DNA from: JBBDYG01 sp040901765
GTDB lineage: Bacteria > Planctomycetota > Planctomycetia > Pirellulales > Lacipirellulaceae
Length of the DNA stretch: 64,000 nucleotides
NCBI GenBank assembly: GCA_040901765.1
Contig: JBBDYG010000039.1
Span: forward strand, 1-64,000
Direction of reading: 5' to 3'
Both the position numbers and the translations under genes were made by a program. The first letter of the stretch is position 1. Each line of letters opens with the position of its first letter. Below are positions 26,021 through 33,229 of this stretch, piece by piece. The notes below the pieces were generated by a model. It made no database searches. It was not told where the DNA came from and saw only the letters and a program-made list of their open reading frames with translations.

Positions 26021-26115
26021 ACGGCGAAATTTATCGGGAACCCGTCGGTTCTTATCCCTTGGCGGAGCGAGTTTTCGGATAGCCTTTTACTGCCGGCTGC
26101 CCTCTGCCTACTCCT

Positions 26116-26556
26116 ATGAACTGGCGTCGCACATCACAGCGCGAAAGCACGTCCGACGTTAATATGACGCCGATGATCGACGTGATTTTTTTGCTGATGA
26201 TTTTCTTCGTCTGCACGGCCAGTTTTCAGATCGCTGAAGAGCTACTGCCGACGAATCTGCTCGTGCAAGGAACCTCCACGGAGGCCCCAACGGCGGAGAA
26301 CCCGCCACTGGAGCAGATCGTCGTGCGGGGTCAGCGTGCGGTACAGTCAACGGTGTGGCAAGTAAACGACGGCGTCGCCGTATCACAGGACCAGATTCAG
26401 CCGTTGCTGAGGGCGCTCGCGGGCATCGACCGCTCGCTGCCGGTGGTTCTTGACGTGGATGGAAATGTTCCGCTGGGCGAGATGATTGAGGTCTACGACC
26501 TATGCCGGGCGGTGGGATTGGATAAGGTTCAATTCGCGGCGTCGGTTGAAAATTAG
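26116..26556 (+). CDS. ExbD/TolR family protein, paralogue 2
   Basis: A 146-residue protein with the same layout as the first ExbD but a different sequence outside the helix. VNMTPMIDVIFLLMIFFVCT contains the conserved Asp (D21). The periplasmic part includes DGNVPLGEMIEVYDLCRAVG and ends FAASVEN. Having two ExbD paralogues with one ExbB suggests a heteromeric pore. No ribosome binding site stands out before the ATG. The stop codon TAG (26554-26556) lies in the left arm of a palindromic repeat. Confidence 0.92.
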   Translation: MNWRRTSQRESTSDVNMTPMIDVIFLLMIFFVCTASFQIAEELLPTNLLVQGTSTEAPTAENPPLEQIVVRGQRAVQSTVWQVNDGVAVSQDQIQPLLRALAGIDRSLPVVLDVDGNVPLGEMIEVYDLCRAVGLDKVQFAASVEN

Positions 26557-26614
26557 CCGCGTTCGCTCGCGACGCGCGTTTTGCGTAAAGCGCGTCGCAA
26601 GCGAACGCGGCTAA
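26553..26614. repeat. 25-bp inverted repeat overlapping the exbD-2 stop codon
   Basis: Arms TTAGCCGCGTTCGCTCGC... (26553-26577) and its complement ending CGAACGCGGCTAA (26590-26614) pair with a single mismatch around a 12-base loop. The exbD-2 stop TAG is bases 2-4 of the element. It separates exbD-2 from the TPR gene by 74 bases and could limit read-through or stabilise the upstream RNA. Confidence 0.87.
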
Positions 26615-26630
26615 CTGGATAAATCGTTTC

Positions 26631-29066
26631 ATGAAGCTGTGCGTTCTATTACTTGTGATCGCCACGACCGCGCCGGAGATGCGCTTTCTCGAAGGCCTGC
26701 GTGAGCGGCGGCTTTATCGGCTCGCGGAGATCGAGTGCCATGAACGACTTGCCGCCAGCGATCTGACCGACGCTGAGCGCGCGGAGTTGGTGATTCAGCT
26801 CGCGCTCACGCATACGGCCGAGGCACTCGATGCGCCGGCGGCAACTCGCGATGCGTATTGGCAGAAAGCAAATCGCGTGTGCGACCAATATTTGGAGCAA
26901 TATTCCGCCGTTCCGCGCTCGATGCTGGTGGCACTGCAGCGGGCTCTAGTAGACATTGCTCGCGGCGAAATCGAGCGACTCGAAGCGATCGGCACAGCCG
27001 ACGAGGCGCAGCGTCTTGCCGCCGCGAATGAGCACTTCCGGCATGCGATTCGTCGGCTGGATGCGATTCGCGAAGCGGTGGCGGCGGCACGCGACGGCTT
27101 GCGGCCCGAGTTGCTCGCGGAGGACGGGTTTGGCGAGCATGAACTCGAGTCGCTCGCGGGGAATGTGGCGTTCGAAACGGCTCGTGCGCTAAGCCGGCAA
27201 GCGGCATGCTTTCCAAATGGGAGCGCGGATCGGGATGACGCATTGCTGCGGGCGCTCGCGCTGCTGGAACCGCTCGCGTCGAAGGCACCTCCGGACGATT
27301 TCGTATGGCGAGCTCGGCTGGAACTGGCAGCGTGCCTCAGGCAACTGATGCGTGTGGACATCGCACAGCAGCGGCTCGATGCGTGGATCAAAGACATGCC
27401 GCCGACCTTAGTTCAAGACGAATTGTTCGCCGAACGGTTGCGGCTGCTGCTGGCGGCCGATCGTGCCGACGAGGCACTTAAGCTCGCGGAGCAGGTGCCC
27501 GCCAGCAGATCGCCCGCCGCCGATCTGGCTCGATTGGAGGTTCTCGTCGCGGCATGGCAGGCGGCGCCGCACGACGAGCTTGCGGAAATGGTAAATTCGC
27601 TCGTCGAGCAGGTTCGCCGACAGCACGGACCAGCGGCGACGCGGCAGGCGGAGGCCCTCGTGGGGCGGGCATTTGCCAGTTCCCCCGAAGCCGACAATCC
27701 GGAGTCGCTCGTGCATGCTGCCGAACATCTGTACCACGCCGGACGGATAGACGAAGCACTCGCAACCTACGATCGTGCCGCGGGGGCGTTTGCCGAAGCG
27801 GGCAGTGCCGAGAATGAGTTTTCGACGGCGCTTACTGCCGCGACGATTGAGAAGGCTCGTGGCGCGCTGCAAAGCGCCATGGAGCGCTTCCGCCGATTAG
27901 CGCTGAGCCAGCCAGCGCACGCCCAGGCCGCGGCGGCACATCAAGCCGCGATTCTCGCATTGGCCGATCAGTTGCGCACAGAAGTGGCGAACCCGGACAC
28001 GAACGCCATGGCGTTGTACGGCGAATTATTGGCGGAGCACATCGATCGCTGGAAGGATTCACCGACGGCGGACGATGCGCGGTGGTGGCAGGCTCAGTTG
28101 CTCGCCGGCCAGGGAAAGACCGCCGAGGCGCTCGAATCGCTCTCGGCTGTTTCGGCCGCCGGTACGCACGCACAACATGCGGTGGAGTTGGCGGGCGAGT
28201 TATATGCGCAGACCCTTGACGGGTTGTCGGAGAATCCGGCGGAATCGCGCGAATTGCTAGTGCGTGCGACCCGCCACTTGCAACCGTTGGTGCTGGGGGC
28301 GACCGGGCGCTGGCCCGAGGCGTGGACGCCGCTTCAGCGATCTGCGGCCATTGCGCTCGCACGCCTCTATATGCAATACGCGGCAGAGGGACATGAATAC
28401 GCTCAAAGGATGCTGCTGGCTTCGCTCCGCGGAACACCGGCTCCCGATCCCGAATGGCAGGGCGATGCGGCGTCTTTGCTCATCGTATCGCTCGTGCGCG
28501 GCGGCAAAACGGGGGAGGCGCTCAAGTGGTTGCAAGCGGTGTCCGGCCAGCGTGCCAGCGACGCGCTGACCCTGCTCGACGCGTTGCTCGCAGAGCTACA
28601 GTCCGCTCCAGCCGCTCAACGATCGGCAGTGGCCGGAGTGTTGCTCTCCGCCGTGGATACGACGTCCGCACAGGCGAAAGACGATGCGGAGATGCAATCG
28701 CTGCTGTTGCGTTACCGCGCGGCGGCGCTCGCCGGCCTGGGCCGCGATCGGGAAGCGCTCGTACTGTACACGACACTCGCGCCGCAGCGGCCGCAAGATG
28801 GTGACGTGCAGGAAGAATTCGCCCGACTACTTGCGCGGGACGACGGCACCGCCGCCCGCCAGCAGGCCTTGACCCAATGGCAGGCGGTCGAGCGGGGTAG
28901 CCGCAAAGGCAGTCCGCGCTGGTTCCGCGCGCGGCTGGCGCGTATTGAATTGCTTAAGCAACTCGATCGCCGCGACCAAGCCGCGAAGCTGATGGCACTG
29001 ACGCGCCTGGTGCATCCTGATCTCGGCGGCGACGAAATGCGCTTGCGTTTCGAGGCGCTCAAGTGA
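26631..29066 (+). CDS. 811-residue TPR-like helical repeat protein, probably exported
   Basis: An almost entirely helical protein rich in Ala, Leu, Glu and Arg. A hydrophobic start, MKLCVLLLVIATTAPE, may be a signal peptide or lipoprotein-like signal (Cys at residue 4 is not in a clear lipobox). After it come many helix pairs resembling tetratricopeptide repeats, for example VHAAEHLYHAGRIDEALATY (about 363-382) and LLRYRAAALAGLGRDREALV near 690. No catalytic domain is visible. It is the last gene of the VWA-ExbB-ExbD cluster, so a periplasmic or outer-membrane scaffold role is reasonable inference. A palindromic element begins 8 bases after its stop. Confidence 0.8.
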   Translation: MKLCVLLLVIATTAPEMRFLEGLRERRLYRLAEIECHERLAASDLTDAERAELVIQLALTHTAEALDAPAATRDAYWQKANRVCDQYLEQYSAVPRSMLVALQRALVDIARGEIERLEAIGTADEAQRLAAANEHFRHAIRRLDAIREAVAAARDGLRPELLAEDGFGEHELESLAGNVAFETARALSRQAACFPNGSADRDDALLRALALLEPLASKAPPDDFVWRARLELAACLRQLMRVDIAQQRLDAWIKDMPPTLVQDELFAERLRLLLAADRADEALKLAEQVPASRSPAADLARLEVLVAAWQAAPHDELAEMVNSLVEQVRRQHGPAATRQAEALVGRAFASSPEADNPESLVHAAEHLYHAGRIDEALATYDRAAGAFAEAGSAENEFSTALTAATIEKARGALQSAMERFRRLALSQPAHAQAAAAHQAAILALADQLRTEVANPDTNAMALYGELLAEHIDRWKDSPTADDARWWQAQLLAGQGKTAEALESLSAVSAAGTHAQHAVELAGELYAQTLDGLSENPAESRELLVRATRHLQPLVLGATGRWPEAWTPLQRSAAIALARLYMQYAAEGHEYAQRMLLASLRGTPAPDPEWQGDAASLLIVSLVRGGKTGEALKWLQAVSGQRASDALTLLDALLAELQSAPAAQRSAVAGVLLSAVDTTSAQAKDDAEMQSLLLRYRAAALAGLGRDREALVLYTTLAPQRPQDGDVQEEFARLLARDDGTAARQQALTQWQAVERGSRKGSPRWFRARLARIELLKQLDRRDQAAKLMALTRLVHPDLGGDEMRLRFEALK

Positions 29067-29073
29067 AGCTCTA

Positions 29074-29159
29074 GGGTGGCACGCCCTGAGTCCGCAACGG
29101 GCGCGGTGTATCCGGTATCAGCTTCACCACGCCCATCGAAGGCTCTGGGCGTGCCACCC
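29074..29159. repeat. GGGTGGCACGCCC inverted-repeat element, copy 2
   Basis: Outer arms GGGTGGCACGCCC and GGGCGTGCCACCC, with the conserved inner parts TGAGTCCGC and CACGCCCATCGAAGGCTCT. The central 18 bases differ from those of copy 1. It lies between the convergent TPR gene and the small secreted protein gene, where it could act as a two-way transcription terminator. Confidence 0.88.
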
Positions 29160-29176
29160 ACCCCGCGCCGGCGGAA

Positions 29177-29545
29177 TCACCACGGTCCGCGGACGTTGTA
29201 CACACCGAACTGGATCGTGTCGTTCGGCCACACGGGCTGCGGGCTGAACGGTCCACCGAACGGGCCCACGCCTGGGTAGTTGCGTCCGAACTGGTGGTCG
29301 ATCCGCGAAATACGTGAACTAGCGACGCCCCAACTCCAGTTGGTCTGGAGGTTCGCGGTCGGCGGCACGACCATCGCCACCGGCTGGCCATACTGCACGT
29401 GGGCGTAATTGGCGTGCCAGTTGTAAACTTGAGCGCGCCGCAACGGACCCATATAGGGCCGTTCAAACGCCTGGCACGTAGTGTTTGAGGCACAAATGGC
29501 GAGCGCCGCGAACAGTGTGACCGCGATGATTCTTTGCGATCGCAT
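29177..29545 (-). CDS. small secreted protein, unknown
   Basis: A 122-residue protein. Signal peptide IIAVTLFAALAICASNTTCQ (cleavage near QAFERP), then a mature part rich in Pro, Gly, Asn and aromatic residues, with PVWPNDTIQFGVYNVRGPW at the end. AGGAGT before the ATG at 29545 supports this start over an upstream one. It resembles the next minus-strand gene (29893-30288) in style, both being Tyr/Trp-rich exported proteins with YNW or YNY words, but not in alignable sequence. No function can be assigned. It is a single gene between two repeat elements. Confidence 0.75.
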   Translation of the reverse strand: MRSQRIIAVTLFAALAICASNTTCQAFERPYMGPLRRAQVYNWHANYAHVQYGQPVAMVVPPTANLQTNWSWGVASSRISRIDHQFGRNYPGVGPFGGPFSPQPVWPNDTIQFGVYNVRGPW

Positions 29546-29597
29546 GAGAACTACTCCTTGGTTTTTCAATCGAGATGACTTGAGCAACGGCGTTTTT

Positions 29598-29809
29598 CAT
29601 CCCAGCGGGATGACAGCGATTAGCCGGTGGTCGCGCAGCGCACCACCGGTGAGCCAATATCTCTTCGCTACGACCCCGGCAGGGGTCGCAGCACGTTTTC
29701 ACGCAGTGCAACTGCTGGCACCCCTGCCGGGGTGCTTGACGAATATGCTCGCTTCCCGGTGGTGGCGCTTCGCTTACCACCGGCTAATGGCTGTCAAGCC
29801 TCCGGCTTG
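29598..29809 (-). repeat. 212-base composite hairpin element, copy B
   Basis: Reads, on the minus strand, as copy A (14633-14845) does on the plus strand: CAAGCCGGAGGCTTG, AGCCATTAGCCGGTGGT, stem, GCACCCCGGCAGGGGTGC, CGACCCCTGCCGGGGTCG, CCGGTGGTGCGCTGCGCGAC stem, CTAATCGCTGTCATCCCGC. Stems are conserved while linkers between them differ, and some stem bases differ in compensating pairs. It occupies the gap between two secreted-protein genes on the minus strand. Confidence 0.87.
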
Positions 29810-29892
29810 AAAACGCTCTACTCTGGCTTGGAACGGTGAATTGTAAATTGTCCGCATGAGATTAGCGGAGCAGGTTTGGGTTGTCGGAAGCG

Positions 29893-30288
29893 TTAGTGAT
29901 ACAGTCGATACAGCACGTCCTGCGCGCGGGTGCCGGCGGTGTGGTAGCGGATCTTGGCCCGCGTCCAACCGGCTCCGGGGTTGTACGTGTAGTACGACCG
30001 GTGGTGCTTGTAAAGAAACTCGTGCGGCATGAACGGCTGGTACGTGATCCAAGTGTGGCCAACCGTCGCCGGCACGGGCAGCGGTGAGACGTACAGTTGG
30101 GCGGCGGTGCCACTCGGGTACGGGCCTACGTAATAGTTGTAGAACAAATCGTTCTTAGCCTGCATGCTCACGCGGCGACGGCCTTCCCAGCCTTCATCCG
30201 CTTGGGCGGGGCTGCCGCTCGAAATGCATTCCACGACAACTGCGGCGACAAATGTCGCGGCAAAGAGCTTTGCTGCTCTACGCCACAT
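29893..30288 (-). CDS. small secreted protein, unknown
   Basis: A 131-residue protein. Signal peptide AAKLFAATFVAAVVVECISS with cleavage near SPAQADE. The mature part is basic and Tyr/His-rich (KHHRSYYTYNPGAGWTRAK; also NDLFYNYYVGPYPSGT). The ATG at 30288 is preceded by AAGGAGCC at good spacing. I do not recognise the family; the tyrosine-rich composition suggests a cell-wall or matrix protein. It is transcribed toward the other small secreted gene with repeat copy B between them. Confidence 0.78.
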   Translation of the reverse strand: MWRRAAKLFAATFVAAVVVECISSGSPAQADEGWEGRRRVSMQAKNDLFYNYYVGPYPSGTAAQLYVSPLPVPATVGHTWITYQPFMPHEFLYKHHRSYYTYNPGAGWTRAKIRYHTAGTRAQDVLYRLYH

Positions 30289-30740
30289 GATCGGCTCCTT
30301 CCTCAAATCGAACGGCGAAGGTCGCACTCGCTTCCTTCGGGAGATGGACAACAGTAGGCAATGGGGCGGGTCGGACGCGTGCTCGGTGCGACGCGGAAGC
30401 CGGAACGATGTGCGGCATCGCTTCCGGACTAACAAAGGGTGTCGGAAAGGGGGGGCCGTTCGGGTGAGTCTTTATGTAGCAGCTAGAACAGTCGTAGGCC
30501 GTGTAACGGAAAACCCGCCTGGGAGCAGGGGCCTATTCGGCCTATAATCGGCACGACCCGCAGGGTTTAACAGGATGAATCGTAGATTGGGGTGGCACGC
30601 CCAGAGTCTTCGATGGGCGTGGTGAAGGACGCTAGAAGACAGGAGACAGTTGAGAACTATCTGTTTCCTGTCGCCTCCAAAACGCACCACGCCCTTCGCG
30701 AAGTCAGGGCATGCCATAACAGAAGTTTGGAGCTACCAGA
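30289..30740. other. 452-base intergenic region between divergent genes
   Basis: Separates the secreted-protein gene (minus) from topoisomerase VI B (plus), so it should carry promoters for both. A TATAAT at 30543-30548 has no matching -35. The right third is a palindromic element (30590-30717). No gene is credible here. Confidence 0.6.
30590..30717. repeat. GGGTGGCACGCCC inverted-repeat element, copy 3 (inverted, enlarged loop)
   Basis: In inverse orientation relative to copy 1: GGGTGGCACGCCCAGAGTCT and GATGGGCGTGG on the left, CACCACGCCCTTCGCGAAGT and AGGGCATGCCA on the right. The outer right arm has decayed. The centre is about 60 bases long and contains its own smaller inverted repeat, GACAGGAGACAG / CTGTTTCCTGTC, as if a second element had entered the loop. 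Confidence 0.82.
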
Positions 30741-32840
30741 TTGGCCACCACGAAAATCAGACAAGTGAAGCGAAAGCCTGCCGCCATTGAAACGGACGAT
30801 GCGGGGGACGATGCCGCGCCGGAAGAGGTGGGTGCCGAGTCGAACGGCGAAGCGCTAAAAAACGGCGCAGTGCCCGCACCGCCGCGTCGGGCGACGGCCA
30901 AATCAATGGCCGCCAGTCAGAAGGAAATCAGCGTCAGCGAGTTCTTCGCCAAGAATCGTCACTTGCTCGGGTTCGACAATCCCCGCAAGGCGCTGCTGAC
31001 CACCGTCAAGGAAGCGGTCGATAATTCGCTCGACGCCTGCGAGGAGGCGGGCATTCTGCCGGAAATCTGGGTCCACATCGAATCGACCGGCAACGACCGC
31101 TACAAGGTCGGCGTGCAGGATAACGGCCCCGGCATCCTGAAAAAACAAATCCCGCTCATCTTCGGCAAACTGCTGTATGGCTCGAAGTTCCACCGCCTGC
31201 GGCAGAGCCGCGGTCAGCAGGGCATCGGCATCAGTGCCGCCGGCATGTACGGCGTGCAGACGACCGGCAAGCCGGTGAAAATTATCTCCAAGGTCTCCAC
31301 CCGCAAGCCAGCGCATTATTACGAAATTCAGATCGATACGAAGAAGAACGAACCGCGAATTCTCAACGGCAAGGGCGAAGGGGTTGATATCCCGCCCGGG
31401 GACAAGGGCGCAAAGCATATCGCTCAGCACGGCATTGAGTGGATCGATCAACCCCACGGCACCCGCGTGACGATCGAGCTGGAAGCCAAGTTCGTGCGCG
31501 GTCGCGGCAGCGTCGATGAGTACCTCGAACAGACCGCGATTGCCAATCCGCATGTTGCTCTCCATTATCTCGACCCCGACGGCAACCAGCGGGATTACAA
31601 CCGTTCCGCCGACAAGCTGCCGCCGGAGCCGAAAGAAATCAAGCCGCATCCCTATGGCGTGGAACTGGGCCGATTGGCGGCGATGCTGGAAGAATCCGAC
31701 AGCACCAGCTTGTCGCAATTTCTAACGGACAAATTCTCGCGGGTCACGTCGGCGGTAGCACGGCGGCTGTGCCAAACGGCGAAGCTTTCGACTCGCATGA
31801 ACACGCACCGCGTCCGCCGCCCCGAGGCGGAGGCGCTGTTCCAAGCGATTCAGCAAGCGCGAATCGCCCCGCCGGCGACCGACTGCATCTGCCCGATCGG
31901 CGAAGATTTGATCCTCAAGGGCCTGCACCAAGTAGTGCCGGGCGAATTCTACGCCGCCGCCACCCGCCCGCCGGCCGTATATCGAGGCAATCCGTTTCAG
32001 ATCGAGGTCGGCCTCGCGTTCGGCGGCGCGGCGGCGACGCAAAACGTTACCCGCGAGCTGCTGGCCGAGCTGCTCGAAGAAACCGACGCCCGCACGGTGC
32101 GGCAGTTTTTGATTCACACGTTTAACGGACTGGGCGGAGACGCGGCCGATAAAATCCTCAAATCCTCCGGCCTGGGTACGCGGCAAACGCCCTCGAAGCT
32201 AAAGCCCAAGGAAGTCGTCAAGCTATTCGAGGCGATGCAGAACGTAAACGTCGCTGAAGGGCAGACGATGGAGGTGCTGCGGTACGCCAACCGTGTGCCG
32301 TTGCAATTTCAGCAAGCGGCTTGTGCCGTGACGCAGACGGTGATTGGCACGAACTGGCGGAGCTACGGCTTGGGCCAATCGCGCGGGGCGCTGCCCAAAG
32401 GCCCGGTGACACTGATGGTCCATATCGCCAGCGTGTGGGTTCCCTTCACGAGCGAATCGAAGGAGGCGATTGCCAGCTACCCGGAGATTCAGAAGGAGAT
32501 CCGCCTCGCCCTGCAAGCCGTCGGCCGCAAGCTCGGCATGTTCATGCGTCGCCGCATGAGGGTGAAGAACCAAGGCGAGCGCCGCGAAATTTTCCTGCGG
32601 TACCTCAAGGAAGTGGCGGGCGCGGTGAGCGAAATCAACGGGGCAGAGCGGTCGGCGCTCTATGAGCAACTCGTAAAGGTCGCCAGAAAGATCACGTCCG
32701 ACGCCGACATAAAGCTCGACGACCGCGGCCGCAAGCTGGAAGCTGAGGAGCTTGACATGGGCGAGAACGTGCTGATTGTGGACCCGCTCGATTCGGCGGC
32801 GGCGATTAATAGGGCGGCGGTGGCGGAAGTGACAGAGTGA
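30741..32840 (+). CDS. top6B: DNA topoisomerase VI subunit B
   Basis: A 699-residue GHKL-ATPase subunit of type IIB topoisomerase. Bergerat-fold motifs are clear: EAVDNSLDACEEAG (catalytic E91, Mg ligand N95), VQDNGPGI, and the lid GQQGIGISAA (about 155-165). A helix-two-turn-helix domain and the transducer with the switch lysine region follow; YRGNPFQIEVGLAFGG belongs to the transducer. It has an N-terminal acidic low-complexity extension of about 55 residues absent from the archaeal enzyme (about 530 residues), plus a longer C-terminus. The TTG start at 30741 is supported by GGAG eight bases upstream. Subunit A follows at 33230. Topoisomerase VI is mainly archaeal and plant, and sporadic in bacteria. 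Confidence 0.95.
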   Translation: MATTKIRQVKRKPAAIETDDAGDDAAPEEVGAESNGEALKNGAVPAPPRRATAKSMAASQKEISVSEFFAKNRHLLGFDNPRKALLTTVKEAVDNSLDACEEAGILPEIWVHIESTGNDRYKVGVQDNGPGILKKQIPLIFGKLLYGSKFHRLRQSRGQQGIGISAAGMYGVQTTGKPVKIISKVSTRKPAHYYEIQIDTKKNEPRILNGKGEGVDIPPGDKGAKHIAQHGIEWIDQPHGTRVTIELEAKFVRGRGSVDEYLEQTAIANPHVALHYLDPDGNQRDYNRSADKLPPEPKEIKPHPYGVELGRLAAMLEESDSTSLSQFLTDKFSRVTSAVARRLCQTAKLSTRMNTHRVRRPEAEALFQAIQQARIAPPATDCICPIGEDLILKGLHQVVPGEFYAAATRPPAVYRGNPFQIEVGLAFGGAAATQNVTRELLAELLEETDARTVRQFLIHTFNGLGGDAADKILKSSGLGTRQTPSKLKPKEVVKLFEAMQNVNVAEGQTMEVLRYANRVPLQFQQAACAVTQTVIGTNWRSYGLGQSRGALPKGPVTLMVHIASVWVPFTSESKEAIASYPEIQKEIRLALQAVGRKLGMFMRRRMRVKNQGERREIFLRYLKEVAGAVSEINGAERSALYEQLVKVARKITSDADIKLDDRGRKLEAEELDMGENVLIVDPLDSAAAINRAAVAEVTE

Positions 32841-32879
32841 AATGCCTCACGCAAAGGCGCGAAGGCGCAAAGAAAGAAT
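32838..32879 (+). repeat. left arm of a 38-42-bp inverted repeat bracketing a small gene
   Basis: TGAAATGCCTCACGCAAAGG and the following CGC are matched exactly in inverse at 33192-33214; the inner 15-19 bases match imperfectly. The first three bases are the stop codon of the topoisomerase VI B gene. A related sequence lies at 55787-55825. Confidence 0.88.
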
Positions 32880-32882
32880 GTA

Positions 32883-33170
32883 GTGACTCCCACTGACGAT
32901 CAACTTTGGCGCACGCTCCAACCAGGAGATGTCCTTCGGATTGTGCATTTGCCGTGTGAATTCTCGCTGCAGGAATATACGATGCACGCCGAGACGCGAG
33001 TTGCCTATCAGCATCTCATCCGCACCCGCCAAGAACTCTCGGTCAGCTATCTCGATGAACAGGGATATCCATGGATCAAGTTCACGATAGAGAGCCAGGA
33101 ACACGGAACCGAGTATCATTCTCTGATGCTTAATCACGACGGACTCGAACTCGTTTCGAGGGCAGGTTAA
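32883..33170 (+). CDS. 95-residue protein of unknown function inside the topoisomerase VI locus
   Basis: A soluble protein with a GTG start at 32883 (PTDDQLWRTLQPGDVLRIVH...). The pattern LQPGDVLRIVHLPCEFS then a helix HAETRVAYQHLIRTRQELSV and strands YPWIKFTIESQE suggests a small alpha+beta fold. I recognise no family, signal peptide or membrane segment. It lies between the topoisomerase VI subunits in the same direction but is bracketed by inverted repeats, so it may be a passenger rather than a functional partner. Upstream, AAAGAAAG is a weak ribosome binding site. An expressed gene seems likely from the codon use, but is not certain. Confidence 0.65.
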   Translation: MTPTDDQLWRTLQPGDVLRIVHLPCEFSLQEYTMHAETRVAYQHLIRTRQELSVSYLDEQGYPWIKFTIESQEHGTEYHSLMLNHDGLELVSRAG

Positions 33171-33176
33171 TCAGTT

Positions 33177-33214
33177 ATTCTTCGCGCCTCTGCGCCTTTG
33201 CGTGAGGCATTTCA
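33177..33214 (-). repeat. right arm of the inverted repeat bracketing the small gene
   Basis: Reverse complement of the arm at 32838-32879: ATTCTTCGCGCC... ending GCGTGAGGCATTTCA. It ends 15 bases before the ATG of the topoisomerase VI A gene, so it occupies that gene's leader. Together the arms and the gene make a 377-base unit resembling a small non-autonomous mobile element. Confidence 0.88.
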
Positions 33215-33229
33215 CCAACGCAATACAAC

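Noticed and set aside
30543..30548. TATAAT as promoter of topoisomerase VI B
   Set aside because: No -35 at a suitable distance, and the start codon is nearly 200 bases away behind a repeat element.
18630..30717. Possible CRISPR array from repeats with variable centres
   Set aside because: Copies are kilobases apart, palindromic, in both orientations, and no cas genes are present.
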